64,000 nucleotides of DNA from Epiperipatus broadwayi (GCA_028023455.1 JAQFVV010000030.1:2128501-2192500); one strand, 5' to 3'. Shown: positions 46,135 to 57,620, counted from the stretch's first letter. Numbers and translations are program-made. The notes: generated by a model not told the origin, from the letters alone.

Positions 46135-46735
46135 TCTTATTAAGTGCATGGTCAGCACATAAATACATATAAGGCTTTAACCTTAATACTATGTACCTTA
46201 AGTTTTCAATTTTACCATGAGAGGGACCTCTACAAATCTTAACACAAGATTATGACTTTATAAAGATAAGAGCGGCTATCTTATCTTCAATCTACTTTCT
46301 AATTATATAAGTCCCTCTCATGGTAAAATTGAGCACTTAAGGTGCATAGTATTAAGGTTAAAGCCTTATATGTATTTATGTGCTGATCATCTGCTTAATA
46401 AGAATTAATGTTTACAACTTTAAATTGATTCAAAATATTTCTAATTATAAAATCTAAATATTAACTCGCTGTGAATCAAAAGATTTCGTGAATATTGATT
46501 TTGAGATGAGGTAGTGGACTTAATTAGTAAAGAACTTACTAGCTTCACACTCTCAAATCAAAATGCTTTAGATTTACCTATATAATTAGAAAGTAAGTTG
46601 AAGATAAGATGGCCGCTCTTATCTTTATAAAGTTGTAATCTTGTGTTAAGATTTGTAGAGGTCCCTCTCATGGTAAAATTGAGCACTCAAGGTGCATAGT
46701 AGTAAGGTTAAAGTTAAGTTTAGTTATTTTATAAT
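46135..46735. repeat. Family E: nested inverted repeats
   Basis: Segment x (about 46140-46225, with ataaggctttaaccttaata) is inverted at 46310-46400. A longer segment y (about 46183-46310, with taagagcggctatcttatct) is inverted at 46575-46715. The two inversions share arms, so RNA or single-stranded DNA could fold in alternative ways. The element has no coding content. Confidence 0.8.
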
Positions 46736-46948
46736 ATGTTAGTTTGCCAAAAGTTGATATTGTTTCTGATACAAATAGTCTTTTATGTTTCCTCTTTATG
46801 CTCTTTCTCTCCATTGTTTTTTATCCTTTGCCATTAATTATTTAAGATAATATGCAATCCTATCATTCTACATCATTCATAGCATCAGAAAACTTTCTAT
46901 ATTAATTGTTGCACTGGAATTGTATTTATGCAACCACATATTCATCCT

Positions 46949-47163
46949 AAACATCACATGATCACCATTTCTTTTGCTTGCTCATGTGCAGTGCTCTCAG
47001 ATCTAAGGCTTCTCACCGATGAAAGCCACAAGCTAGAAACTTGTCAGTGATATTGGATGAGTAGGCAATAGATAGGGATTTTATGTGCAAGCCTTCCAGC
47101 ATCCATTGATTACTCTGACTTGCACTGAGTGGCACTACTGTATGGAGAGTTTTGCCTGTTTTA
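46949..47163 (+). mobile_element. Family A element with decayed ribozyme
   Basis: Perfect 13-bp TSD acatattcatcct at 46936-46948 and 47164-47176. The head aaacatcacatgatcacc is joined to the ribozyme arm. The core is CCGAUGA, with stem II AGC/GCU (both strands changed) and stem III ACUUGU, so activity is doubtful. Confidence 0.9.
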
Positions 47164-47176
47164 ACATATTCATCCT

Positions 47177-49248
47177 CTAAATAAAGTCATTACAATTCTA
47201 ATTATAATTCATTTTTACTTTAACATCTTATTCTTTATCTTTCTATTTTTTGTGATCATATTCATTTACAAATGATTGCTAATGACAATGGAGAGTCTTT
47301 ATAAGCATTCCACTTGAAGATATACAGAGTGCATTAATTTTTATAGTACAAAGCTTTCCAATTATCACAAATTAGCAATTACAGTCCTTTTACAGTAATG
47401 GAGGGTTTCTAATCGTACATGGTAAATTATAAGCTTAAGATCACATTAGCAAGGGAAACTCTGACAATAGATTGAATTTTGCTGTGTTAGTACTCATTAC
47501 TGTTCTTGCATAATATTGTAAATTAATTATTTTTACCTTCCTAACAAATTGAACTAGAAACTTTCACCTACTATCAAACTAATTAGCAAACATTCATCAC
47601 CCAATATAAGCATTTTAAATATTTTTTAACTGTAGATCAATAATTTTTTTTACTAAATATAAAACCAATGATTTAGTAGCATAAATTTTAGCAAAGATTT
47701 TCCCTAAATTTTTTATTATTTTAAATTAGCAATCAATCTAACATTTTAAAAAAAACAAAAAACAACAACATATATTTAATCTATAATAATATAAGGTAAC
47801 AAAATTGAATTATTCAGTAACATATCAAAAATGTGTATATATAATTCTTGTTGAGATTTACAATTTAAAATTTTTGACAGTTTAATATTTGTGAATTTGT
47901 AATATTCCATGTGCTCTGAAGTTAGTTTGAATTTAAAAACAAATATGTCTTTGTTAAATGAATATATATTGTAACAATGGCCATCAGTACTTGATCATCA
48001 TTGGCCTTCAGTTGGGTAGCCATTTTGTAACAGGATAATAATTGATCTTCTGCCCCATTATCCCTCTACATTGGTTTGGTCAGCATTTGCCATGTAACGA
48101 AATAAATTGCCCTATAGGTTTTTACACAACAATTTATGACTGACACAAAAATAAAATCAAAGATAATGAAAAAATGCCCTTATGGCTTAAATATTACTGA
48201 TAACAGAGCAAAACATGTACCAATAAATTATAACTCTTATAAACTGAGTAATATCTAACTCAGTTACTAATTATACTATGCAATAACAATATTTCCAATG
48301 CATAATTATTTACATTATTTGTACGCTAAAGTAAAATACTGATAACAATATCTATTAAAACCTAATTTATTCAGATAGTATTTACAACAAAGGGAAACAA
48401 ACAAGATCATCACCTCAAATATCACCAAATCTATTCATTATCCAAAGCAAACTACAATAAGCAGTGAAATCATATATCATTATCCTAAACAATGATGTTT
48501 GGCTAAGATTTCCATTTAATTTATAGTGGAATAAAATCAAATTCAAATCAATAAATATCTATGTTCTGATATACTTTACTAATCAAATATTACATATAGT
48601 AATGTAAAGTTACATTAACATTTAATGATATTCCCTACCTAAATAAAGTAATTTATAAATATGGTTATGATAACATTTAGAGAATGTTTTATAAACTTAC
48701 AATATCTCTTATGTTTAAATAAAATAAAACAATCATTTTTATATTAAGTTTAATAAAATGTAAAATAATGTTAACCTATTTATACTTTATATCATATATA
48801 CAATTATTGCTTAAATTATATATTAAAATGAAATGCTAAACAAAAACACATTATCAATGAACCTATTGATAATTTTGCATTTTTAATATCCAATCACATT
48901 ATATCAAAATATAGTAGGTTTCTATTGGATATTTACCAAATCACAATCAACTAATCCTATCCATCTATTTTAAATTTCCAGTCAGTCAATTATTAAAATG
49001 GATTTTATGACAAATAAACTATATAAAATAATTATTGGTATGTATTTTAAATCAAAGATAAATATTAAGATTTAATAGTTAATAAAATTTAAAGATAATT
49101 AAGGCCAAAATCTATCAAGATCTTTATAACTGGATAAGATAAGCCAAGCTGTTAATAATTAACCATGGATTAATTACATTATTTATACAATCAAGATTAA
49201 TCCAGATAAAGAAAACAACAATTTCAATGTAATGACAATGTAAAATTT
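47177..49248. other. Unassigned AT-rich sequence
   Basis: No gene supported. A patch at 47960-48110 is less AT-rich (caatggccatcagtacttga) but unrecognised. Confidence 0.4.
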
Positions 49249-49345
49249 ATATCTAATTAGTTAAAATAAGAGTCATAGATCACATGATCCTATCTCTTAA
49301 GCTTGTAAGTTATAAACAATGAGGTTTGCCAATTCCTACCCTGGC

Positions 49346-49388
49346 ACCTCTCTGAGGAGTGCCAAAGCATGAAACCATAGTCAGGGGT
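49346..49388 (+). ncRNA. Hammerhead ribozyme, family F, tandem copy 1
   Basis: Stem I ACCUCU, core CUGAGGA, stem II GUGC-CAAA-GCAU (G-U at the base), GAAA, stem III ACCAUAGU (one mismatch), GUC, and return strand AGGGGU giving six stem I pairs. Cleavage is expected after 49382. Confidence 0.8.
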
Positions 49389-49446
49389 TTTGGGGGAGTT
49401 CCTGATAGAGATATTTTAAGTGCTGGCTGTCTGAACCTACCCTGGC

Positions 49447-49489
49447 ACCTCTCTGAGGAGTGCCAAAGCACGAAACCATGGTCAAGGGT
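49447..49489 (+). ncRNA. Hammerhead ribozyme, family F, tandem copy 2
   Basis: Same order, with perfect stem II GUGC-CAAA-GCAC and perfect stem III ACCAUGGU, then GUC. The return strand reads AAGGGU, so stem I has one C-A mismatch. Cleavage is expected after 49483, so the two sites would release a 101-nt RNA. Confidence 0.8.
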
Positions 49490-49583
49490 TTGGGCAGAGA
49501 TATTTTAAGTGCTGGTTCTGGCTAAGCATTTATCACAAAGCTTGTTGAGGAATTGGCAAACCTCATTGTTTATATCTAATTAG

Positions 49584-50996
49584 ACTTATTAAGAATTGTA
49601 TAATAAAATATACATGTATTTCACTTACCAATATTGGTTTCATCTTAGATTAAGATTTAACTATCAAAAATTATCTTGTACACTTAAAAAAATAATTAGA
49701 CAATTTATTAGATTTTGATTAAATCTAAATTTATTAATTTATAATATGAATTGATAATGATAGTAATAAAAAAAAACAATGTATGCAATTGACTAAAATT
49801 GTAACCAGTTAAAAAGTACAAATATTATTTCTCTTTAATATATAATTAATTTCATACTCTATTACTCTATAAAAATCAATAATAAATAATAAATAAATAT
49901 ATATATGGATCGAAAAAAAAAAGTAGGACAATGGACAATATAAACTGTTGGAGAAATTTCAAGATATCTTTCCTAGTCTTTAAATAAAATATATATTCAC
50001 AATATAACTAAATAAAATTGACTATTCATTTATTGATATGAGTTATAAATAATTGAACTATCGTAAAATTGATTGTATTTAAATTCTTTTATATGAATCT
50101 CTTTAAGTTAAATTGTAAATTAAAAAAAAAGACTGTTGAAAAATATTGAGGCATGACTTAATTTATATCATTGGATAAGTGTTTAAACTTAAAAAAAAAA
50201 GAATCTCTCCAATGTTTTATTGTGTAGATAGCTTGTATACATATTATTTGCTCGTAAAATAGAAATATGAACAAAACATGCATTTTTTAAAACAAAAAAT
50301 CTACACACTATCATACTACATAAGTAAAAAGTCTCATTCTTCCTTTTACCCATTGTCCCATTCTAACTCCTGGTTTACTTGTTTCTGATTTCAATTCAGA
50401 AAAACAATTTTTTTTGAAGACAATCATGAATATAATAATAATCAAGGATCTTTTATTCCAATATCCTTTTCATGCAAATACGTGTCCAATTTATTTTGTA
50501 AAAAGCAGATTTATTGGAAGTTTATCTTTGTGTTAACTATAAGTTTTAACATTCTTTTATAACTCATTAAGATATAATTCATCAAAAACGTTGAAATGTT
50601 TTATTGTTTTGTCTTGGATAAATTTATTTAAGAGAACTAATTATTCAGGAAAAGAAAACCATTTGTTGTGGACACTTATGATCTTTTTATTATTGTAATA
50701 ATTAAATATTTATTATACTGAGTAAAAGGAAAAGCGTTCACTTATGAACTAATGTTCCTAATTTTGAAAAATTATTGGTATAGAATTAATGTTTTTATTA
50801 AGTGCTAAATAATTAACAAAAACTTGTTATTTTTCGATGAAATAATTATACTTAATATTTATTTCAAACCTGCTTAAATCTAGAGAAGGAAGTTTTGACC
50901 AAACTGCAATATGAAAGTATTTGAATGAACCACATTATATTTTAAACATTTCATTCAGAAAATTTGCTTAATTATTAAAGAGATATATTCATTTAG
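49584..50996. other. Unassigned AT-rich sequence
   Basis: No supported feature. Confidence 0.4.
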
Positions 50997-51009
50997 TTTA
51001 TGCATTTAA

Positions 51010-51612
51010 ATATATAAATTTTTTCTACAGAACAGGCTTTTTCATACCAGTACTCCAATGTGTAATATATAGGGTGTTTGAATTCTGACTTTCACATGAC
51101 CCTCAACTGTCCATGCTATCTCATACTGTTGACACACTTGATCACACACATGTTAAAAAGATAAATAATCACAAATATACGTATTTTGTGCTAAACCAAC
51201 ACTTGTCACTTGGTCCATATACATTTCTCATATATGTATATAAATGGATTATGACCCATACATGAGGGATCAGAGTGACTTATGGTCAACATGGGGAAGA
51301 TGAGAAGATTGGCACCAATGTGGGCTTTGAGGGTTCCATCATCGGATTTTCAATGAAATGGAAGGCTGAAGCATTGTGGGGTGGAGTGGATTGAAGCCTA
51401 TCCATTAAAGTATAAAGAATGGCTGTCTTAATATAAGCTGAACATTGATTGTATATATGTATGGAGATGATAATCTGGACCAACGATGAGTGCTGGTTTA
51501 GCATAAAATATGTGTATTGGTGATTTTTTTTGACATATGTGTGATCAAGTGTGTCAGCAGTATGAGATAGTGTGGATAGTTTAGGGTCATTGGAAAGTCT
51601 GAGTTAAAACCC
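51010..51612. mobile_element. Family C element, head-to-head dimer (~600 bp)
   Basis: Perfect 13-bp TSD tttatgcatttaa (50997-51009 and 51613-51625). The left arm (gaattctgactttcac, then atgctatctcatactgttga) is repeated inverted at the right end. Both arms carry decayed ribozyme regions (about 51170-51215 minus, 51468-51512 plus). The plus-strand one lacks U4 of the core (CGAUGA) but keeps GGACCAA and UUGGUG. Confidence 0.85.
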
Positions 51613-51625
51613 TTTATGCATTTAA

Positions 51626-52030
51626 GTAAATTTAAAATTGTAAAAATGTTCTTCTGTAAGCAACTGCATTAGACTATGATAACATTTTTTTTTTAAGTTT
51701 TTTTTGGTAACAGACTTCCATGGTGTTCATGTTTATAAAATGTATTTATTGTATAATAAATCTTATTTTATTGTTAAATCTTGTGTAGTGTATCTATAAT
51801 GCCTTGGAATTTACCAATCAATATCCAGAAATCTGAACATTGTACAAATTTATTATGCAAATATTTTCATGCTATTATTCAGAGTACAGACACATAAATA
51901 AAATATTAAACTATTTAACTGATAATGATATTGCTGATATAAAGAATGCATTTAAAGTGAAATATTATTCATTTATTCTATTGATCGCTGTAATCTAAAA
52001 CTGCAATTTATTTAAATAAGACTGCTTTTA
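51626..52030. other. Unassigned AT-rich sequence
   Basis: No supported feature. Confidence 0.4.
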
Positions 52031-52156
52031 TAATCAATTATTAAACAAGGCAAAACTCTCTCCATACAGTAGTGCCACTCTGTGCCAACCAGAGTAATTA
52101 ATGGATGCCAGAAGGCTTGTGCATAAAATCCCTATCTAGTGCCTACTCATCCAATA

Positions 52157-52198
52157 TCTCCAGACTAGTTGCTGGTTTGTGGCCTTCATCAGTGAGGA
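52157..52198 (-). ncRNA. Hammerhead ribozyme, family A, core mutated
   Basis: Core CUGAUGA is kept, but GAAA reads GCAA and stem II has one lost pair (GGC/ACC). Stem I and GUC remain. Loss of A13 should abolish cleavage. Confidence 0.6.
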
Positions 52199-52445
52199 GC
52201 TTTGGATCTGAGACCACTGCATCTAGATCTTAGGATCTAATGCAACCCTCCAACAGCCACCTTTCATCTCTACTTAACTACAAAACTATGAGATCCATAT
52301 GACTATATAAGCTATTGAGCTTAGATTGAAAATATTTTTTGTGTTTTCATTCTCATAGTTTTGTGGTTAAGTAGAGATAAATGGTGGCTGCTGGAGGGTT
52401 GCATTAGATCCTAAGATCTAGGTGCAGTACTCTCAGATCCAAGGC

Positions 52446-52487
52446 TCCTCACTGATGAAGGCCACAAGCCAGAAACTAGTCTGGGGA
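52446..52487 (+). ncRNA. Hammerhead ribozyme, family A, best copy
   Basis: UCCUCA, CUGAUGA, A-GGC-CACAA-GCC-A, GAAA, ACUAGU, GUC, UGGGGA. Stem I has six pairs with one U-G. Cleavage is expected after 52481. Apart from the A-A pair at the base of stem II the core matches the HHR consensus fully. Confidence 0.8.
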
Positions 52488-52667
52488 TATTGGATGAGTA
52501 GGCACTAGATAGGGATTTTATGCACAAGCCTCCTGGCATTCATTGATTACTCTGGTTGGCACAGGGTGGCACTACTGTATGGAGAGAGTTTTGCCTTGTT
52601 TAATAACAATTATGTGCTAGTATAAGAGATGGTGATCATGTGATATTTAGTGGTTTAATCAATTATT

Positions 52668-54130
52668 GTTTATTTCCATTTAATAAATTTATTTATGTTA
52701 TTGATGAATATTTTGAATGACCATAAAATCCCTTCTCCATTCTTGGTGTTCGAATGCTATCCTAGAAAATGGTTATAGTATTCCAAATTTAGAGTTTGGT
52801 GCAATTTTGACCTCATTAAGTTATTTTATTAAAATTATTATTATTAAATAATATGTGGACATTAACTTGTAGATTAAGTTCATGTTTATCACTAGGATAT
52901 TATTCCTTTATCAACAATATGTTCATGAAGAAAATATTGAAAATTTAATATTAAATATAATATAGAAGAACCCTGAGATTAGAATATCATAATTCTATAA
53001 ATAAGAACTTATATTTATTGTCAAAGAAAAGTGGCATAAACAAATCAGTAAGATTTATAAAAAATGACTATTTTATTAAATGTGGATCTGTTCATGGCAA
53101 TAGGATGGTGAAGAAGGAGTTGGAGATGTAGAACTATGTTGGAGGGGAGAGTGAAGGAAAACTTTACTATAAGAAAAAAATTAATTGTACCTTTGCTACT
53201 TTGTATTATGAATATGGGGAGGTTTGAAAGTATTGCAAGAGTGAGTTGAGATTTCTCCTCCTTTTAAAATTTTATTTAGTTATACTTTGTAATGTTTAGT
53301 TTTTATCATTAATGTTATATTTGTAGCTCTATGTATCTGTGGCATAAATTGTAGTAGCAATGAATCTTGAGCGTAGCCTGAGCTTAGCTGGATCGCTCAA
53401 TGCGTCCATTTTCTCTAGGTACAATATATACATATAAAGTTTTATTTGGGTTAGACTATGTATTATTTTATATTAATTGCCAATGTTTTGATGAAATAAC
53501 ATTCATCATTGTCAAGGCTAAGGCTGCGTGAACTAAGAAAAAAAAAATTTTCTAATATTGAAATCATTGGCATGATAAATATAAAACCTGTTTTGTAGTT
53601 TAATTTATCTTACAATGTTGAATAGATTTTAAAAGAATTATCCAAGCATCTCAATGTGTCTCCAGAAAAAGAGAAGTAATTAAAAGACTGGTACCAGTTA
53701 TAAGTTATTATCTATTTGCTATTAAATTCTATGCTGTTGCCAAGGAATTTGCATTTTTTAATATTTGGAATTAAAAAATGAAATGTGTATAAAATATCTC
53801 TGCTACTATTATAAAGAATATTAATAGATCTATGCACAGAATAATGTATGATATAATATAGTCAATGTCTTAAGTAATGCTATCTTCACAAGTATACTAA
53901 ATTATTTTGCTATTCAATTTTTGATTATTTTAATCTACTGTGGTTTGGAGCAATTCTAATTGTAGTTTTTGGAATTTAGTAAAAGTATCAAGTCTGAAGA
54001 TTACTTATTTGGTGCTTTATTTGAAGAATGCTTTATGTATATAATTTAGCAAAAAAACATTGCATAACTAAAGAAGTTAAACAAAAAAAGACATTATTGG
54101 ATTCTACTGACTCTTGTAAGCTTATGTTTT
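52668..54130. other. Unassigned AT-rich sequence
   Basis: No gene could be supported. The 53090-53260 stretch is purine-rich and 53350-53420 is less AT-rich, without recognisable identity. Confidence 0.35.
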
Positions 54131-54141
54131 TACTAAAGTTA

Positions 54142-54410
54142 AAACCTTCGATAGACGTGCCTTAAAAATGCTTATGTGACAGCCAATCAGATGTAATAAT
54201 GACTGCATGTGGAACTCTCAATTCAAGAACACAAGCTAGAACTGCTTGAGTCTGACTTATTTATATATAAATTTAAGTGAGAAGAATGTGGTTCCATCTT
54301 TTTCTGGCAGTTTTGGCTTGTGTTCTTGAATTGAGAGTTCCATGTGCAGTCATTATTACATCTGATTGGCTGTCATATAAGCATTTTTAAGGCGCTTCTG
54401 TCGAAGGTTT
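54142..54410. mobile_element. MITE-like inverted repeat, ~97-bp arms
   Basis: The left arm starts aaaaccttcgatagacgtgc and contains acagccaatcagatgtaata; the right arm is its reverse complement ending cgacagaag-complement (ctgtcgaaggttt). Arms are about 93% identical by eye with a loop near 70 bp. No target duplication was clear. Confidence 0.8.
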
Positions 54411-54965
54411 AGGCTTTTCATGTTATTGTTATCTTATCTGCTAGCACTTAATAAAAATTATAATGTTTAAATGAATAAAGTGCACCTACTTTCATAACAA
54501 TAATTTATATAGTTAACTATTATATAATATAAAGAATATGAGTATTGATTAAGTGATATTATTACACTAAAGTTGTATTTATAACTTGATTATAATAGTA
54601 TATGAATTTATTTTATTTTTTCTTTAAATACCAATAATAATCATAATTGATACTATGTATTTTATTAGTTATACATTTTTATTTATTCATTTATATTATA
54701 TCCATGTATTATGTAGTAAAGTAATAGTATTTAATTTAGTGATTAATTTATTATTGTGTGCATTATATTTCTTTTTCTGATTTCTTATTCTTATATTTTT
54801 ATTGTAATAAAAATATACAATAATTTATTATTCTTGTTATTTATCAAGTTCACTAATTACATTATTATTCCATAAATTATTATTTTTTATTCATCTCACT
54901 ACCCCATTATTTCAATTGTGTATGAATTCATTCTTTGAACTAATACCTTCTTCTTGGAATGTTAA
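54411..54965. other. Unassigned AT-rich sequence
   Basis: No supported feature. Confidence 0.4.
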
Positions 54966-55694
54966 TGTATGTGTATGTTTATATGTACATACATATATAT
55001 AGGTATAAACTTATATAGAGAAAAGTAATAAGTTTAATAAATTAAAGAATTTTAGGAGACTGATTCTTTTAAAATTAATAATTAAAAGATTTATAACTTT
55101 AATATTAGAAAAATATTATTTTCTAAAATGAATACCAGTCTAATTAATGAGAGTAGAAAAAGTCGTTGATGAAATAAAACAATTAAAGGAATTCGAGTTA
55201 GATTTCCTTTATAAGATAAATGACTAACTATAAAAATAACTCATTAATTAAGTCAGAAAAATAACGATATAAATTCTTGTATGGAGATTAAAATGAAGAA
55301 CCATCTGAGTGGATGAACAGGAGTACTAGCCAATCAACTTCAGGGATTAAACAATGAATGCATCAGCATTAATTGAGTCAAGAGAACTTCACTTGATTCT
55401 TGGAGCTTCATCTGAACACCCGAACATATATATTGGAACAAATCATCCCCCTTGACACAGTGACTTCAAGGGCAGAGAGCTGATCTCCAAATGTGAGAAC
55501 AGTCAGCTAGGACTCTTATAGGCCATATTGATCTAAATTATTATTTGTGTATACCTTCAGACCTTACGTTTAATGATTGCATATATGTAAATAGTTAAAA
55601 TGCTATTAGGGATAGTACAGTAAATTATCTAAATATTGACTGTTAGTATTGATTTGTACCCATGGAACATGCACTCTTTGATTAGCTAGACATA
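54966..55694 (+). repeat. 5' long terminal repeat of the LTR element
   Basis: About 729 bp that recurs at 57621-58350 with roughly 85-90% identity by eye. It starts with TG (tgtatgtgtatgttt) and ends gattagctagacata. The divergence between the two LTRs indicates an old insertion. Confidence 0.85.
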
Positions 55695-55699
55695 GGAAT

Positions 55700-55717
55700 T
55701 GGCACAGTCACAGGCTT
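55700..55717 (+). other. Candidate primer-binding site
   Basis: Five bases after the LTR end the sequence tggcacagtcacaggctt begins with TGG, as expected for pairing with a tRNA CCA end. The tRNA was not identified. Confidence 0.4.
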
Positions 55718-55769
55718 AATTTGGACCATTAATTTAAAGAATGGTTAAATTTAGGTAAAAAACTAGTCA

Positions 55770-57612
55770 ATGCAAGTAGAAATCAGTGAATTTTATATCA
55801 GTGAGGCAAGTAGTTGGCCTCTGTATGTCCAACATGTAGAAAAATACTTATTTATTAATAAAGTTAAAGATGATAAATTTAAGATTGCTTCATTATTATG
55901 TACTTCTGGTAAAGCAATTATTGAGATAGCCAACAGGCTCACTAAACCTGTGACTTCTGAAGATCGTACATACAATCAGGCTAAAGAGCATTGGTCAAAC
56001 CATTTTAACCCCCAACCCTCAAGGCATGTCAGTAGACTGCAATTCTGAGTTCAGAACCAAGGTTGGGATAAAAATATAAAAGATTTTGACAGTGCTCTTC
56101 ATATTCTAGCAAAAAGTTGCATCTATGGATTTTTCCTAGATGAAGCCCTGCTAAAACAATTGCTTACCAGTATGATAATTTACAGCAACAATTATTGGCC
56201 CTTAGTGATTTAGATTATATAGAGGCTATAAAATGTGGGATAGCTTATGAAGTCGTGCTTGAGAAATCTCGAAAATTTGCTGACTTCAAGAATAGAAAAT
56301 CACATAAAGACATGTAAAACCATAAAGAAAGGGTGGGCAAAAAGTAATGAAATAGTGCTAACAGCAAAAACCCATTTATATTTTTTTTGCTGTGGGGGAA
56401 AAGGGCCACAAAGCTAACAATTGTTTTCATAAATGAAAATGTAACAATAATTGTAAAAAAAATAGGGTGCATGGAAAAAATGTTTAAAAAAAAAAATCCC
56501 AACAAGGAAAGTAAGACTCATAAATGTTCACATCAGGGTCAGCCAATTCAGCATATCAATATAAAAAAGGTCCACCAATGATAACAAAATTATGTTAAAA
56601 CTAAAGCTATGTAATCAGCCCATATCTATGGAAGTGGACAGTAGTAGCGGCATATCAATGATAAGAGTCCACATCAGACTGTTATACTGTTACTTCCAAG
56701 TGTATCGTTTTTTTATATTTTTGGTGTCCCATTTTTTTTAATTATTTTTTTTTTTTATTTTTATTTTTTTTTTTTGGAAAAGATCCATTATTCAAAAAAC
56801 TGCCCTAAAGGTGTTAGATATGAATGGTAATGCCATTAGAATAAGGGGTATAGTTGAAGTGCCAATATGTCGAATTCAGGGCAAAATTAATGTATTACCA
56901 CTATATATAGTACATGTCCCTATCAATGAGATGAGTTTAGTGAAATGGTAGTAAAAATAACAATTATTAAAAAAATTAATAACCCCGAGAAAAAAAAACT
57001 TTCCGAGAGGGTTAAGATTTATTTGGATAGAATAGATTTACTCAGAGAGCAGAAATCTTTCCAGCAGCCAGTATTTAACAAAATCAAGTCAAAGAAGGTC
57101 CATGGCAACCAGAAACAAAAGGAAATGAAGTAGAAAGATATATTGAAATCAAGAGCAAAAAACAAAAGTGTAGCTCATTGGACAACCCCAAAGTCAATGG
57201 CTACCAATGGATTATGAAGCATATTTGAGAAAGCTGGCCAAAAAAACTTCCTAGTTTCTTTCACAAAGAACTATGGAATTCCTGAAAGCAATTATCATTA
57301 TGCAAAGATTGCATTATTAAAGGTGATTGTCTGCTGATTCCAGTCAAGGGTAGGCAGCATATAGTAAAGTGGCTGCATAATAGTCTGTGAGACATCAGTA
57401 AAGCAAAAGGTCTAGCACTTGGTTGTGTCTGGTGGCCAGATATTAGCATAGACATGAAAAATAAAAATTATGATTGTGATTTTCAAACAACTAAATTTCC
57501 CTGAGAATGCACCCAGTGAGTTGAAAAATAATTCATAACAGCATGTTTAAAGGGGGAAAAAACACATAACTTAATAAGTACGTTCAGAGATTAAAACCTG
57601 ATCTCTGAACTT
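55770..57612 (+). pseudogene. Decayed Ty3/Gypsy-type gag-pol remnant
   Basis: The internal region is only about 1.9 kb. An open frame at 55770-56048 resembles a retrotransposon Gag N-terminus (WPLYVQHVEKYLFINKV..., then ASLLCTSGKAIIEIANRL). Near 56388-56430 a CCGGKG...HKANNC knuckle-like motif is split by a frameshift. Near 57310-57480 a KGDCLLIP...LHN...VWWPDI segment resembles the H2C2 zinc-binding domain that precedes a Gypsy integrase. Protease, reverse transcriptase and RNase H are not recognisable, so a large internal deletion is likely and the element is defective. Confidence 0.75.
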
Positions 57613-57620
57613 GGGGGAAA
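57613..57620 (+). other. Polypurine tract
   Basis: gggggaaa lies directly before the TG start of the 3' LTR, the expected place for plus-strand priming, and fixes the LTR start. Confidence 0.65.

Larger units (their letters stand above)
49261..49571 (+). mobile_element. Family F element with two tandem ribozymes
   Basis: TSD atatctaattag at 49249-49260 and 49572-49583. Between the shared F termini lie two head-to-tail ribozyme monomers with a 101-bp period, each beginning cctaccctggcacc. Tandem ribozymes are the arrangement reported for PLE terminal repeats and retrozymes. The element encodes no protein. Confidence 0.9.
52043..52655. mobile_element. Family A element, complete head-to-head dimer (~613 bp)
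   Basis: Perfect 12-bp TSD taatcaattatt (52031-52042 and 52656-52667). Two nearly complete A segments are inverted around a centre near 52330 and followed by the terminal segment (aacaattatgtgctagtata...atatttagtggttt). The right arm has an intact-looking ribozyme. The left arm's ribozyme (52157-52198, minus) has GCAA in place of GAAA. This is the longest A copy and the best model of the family. Confidence 0.92.
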
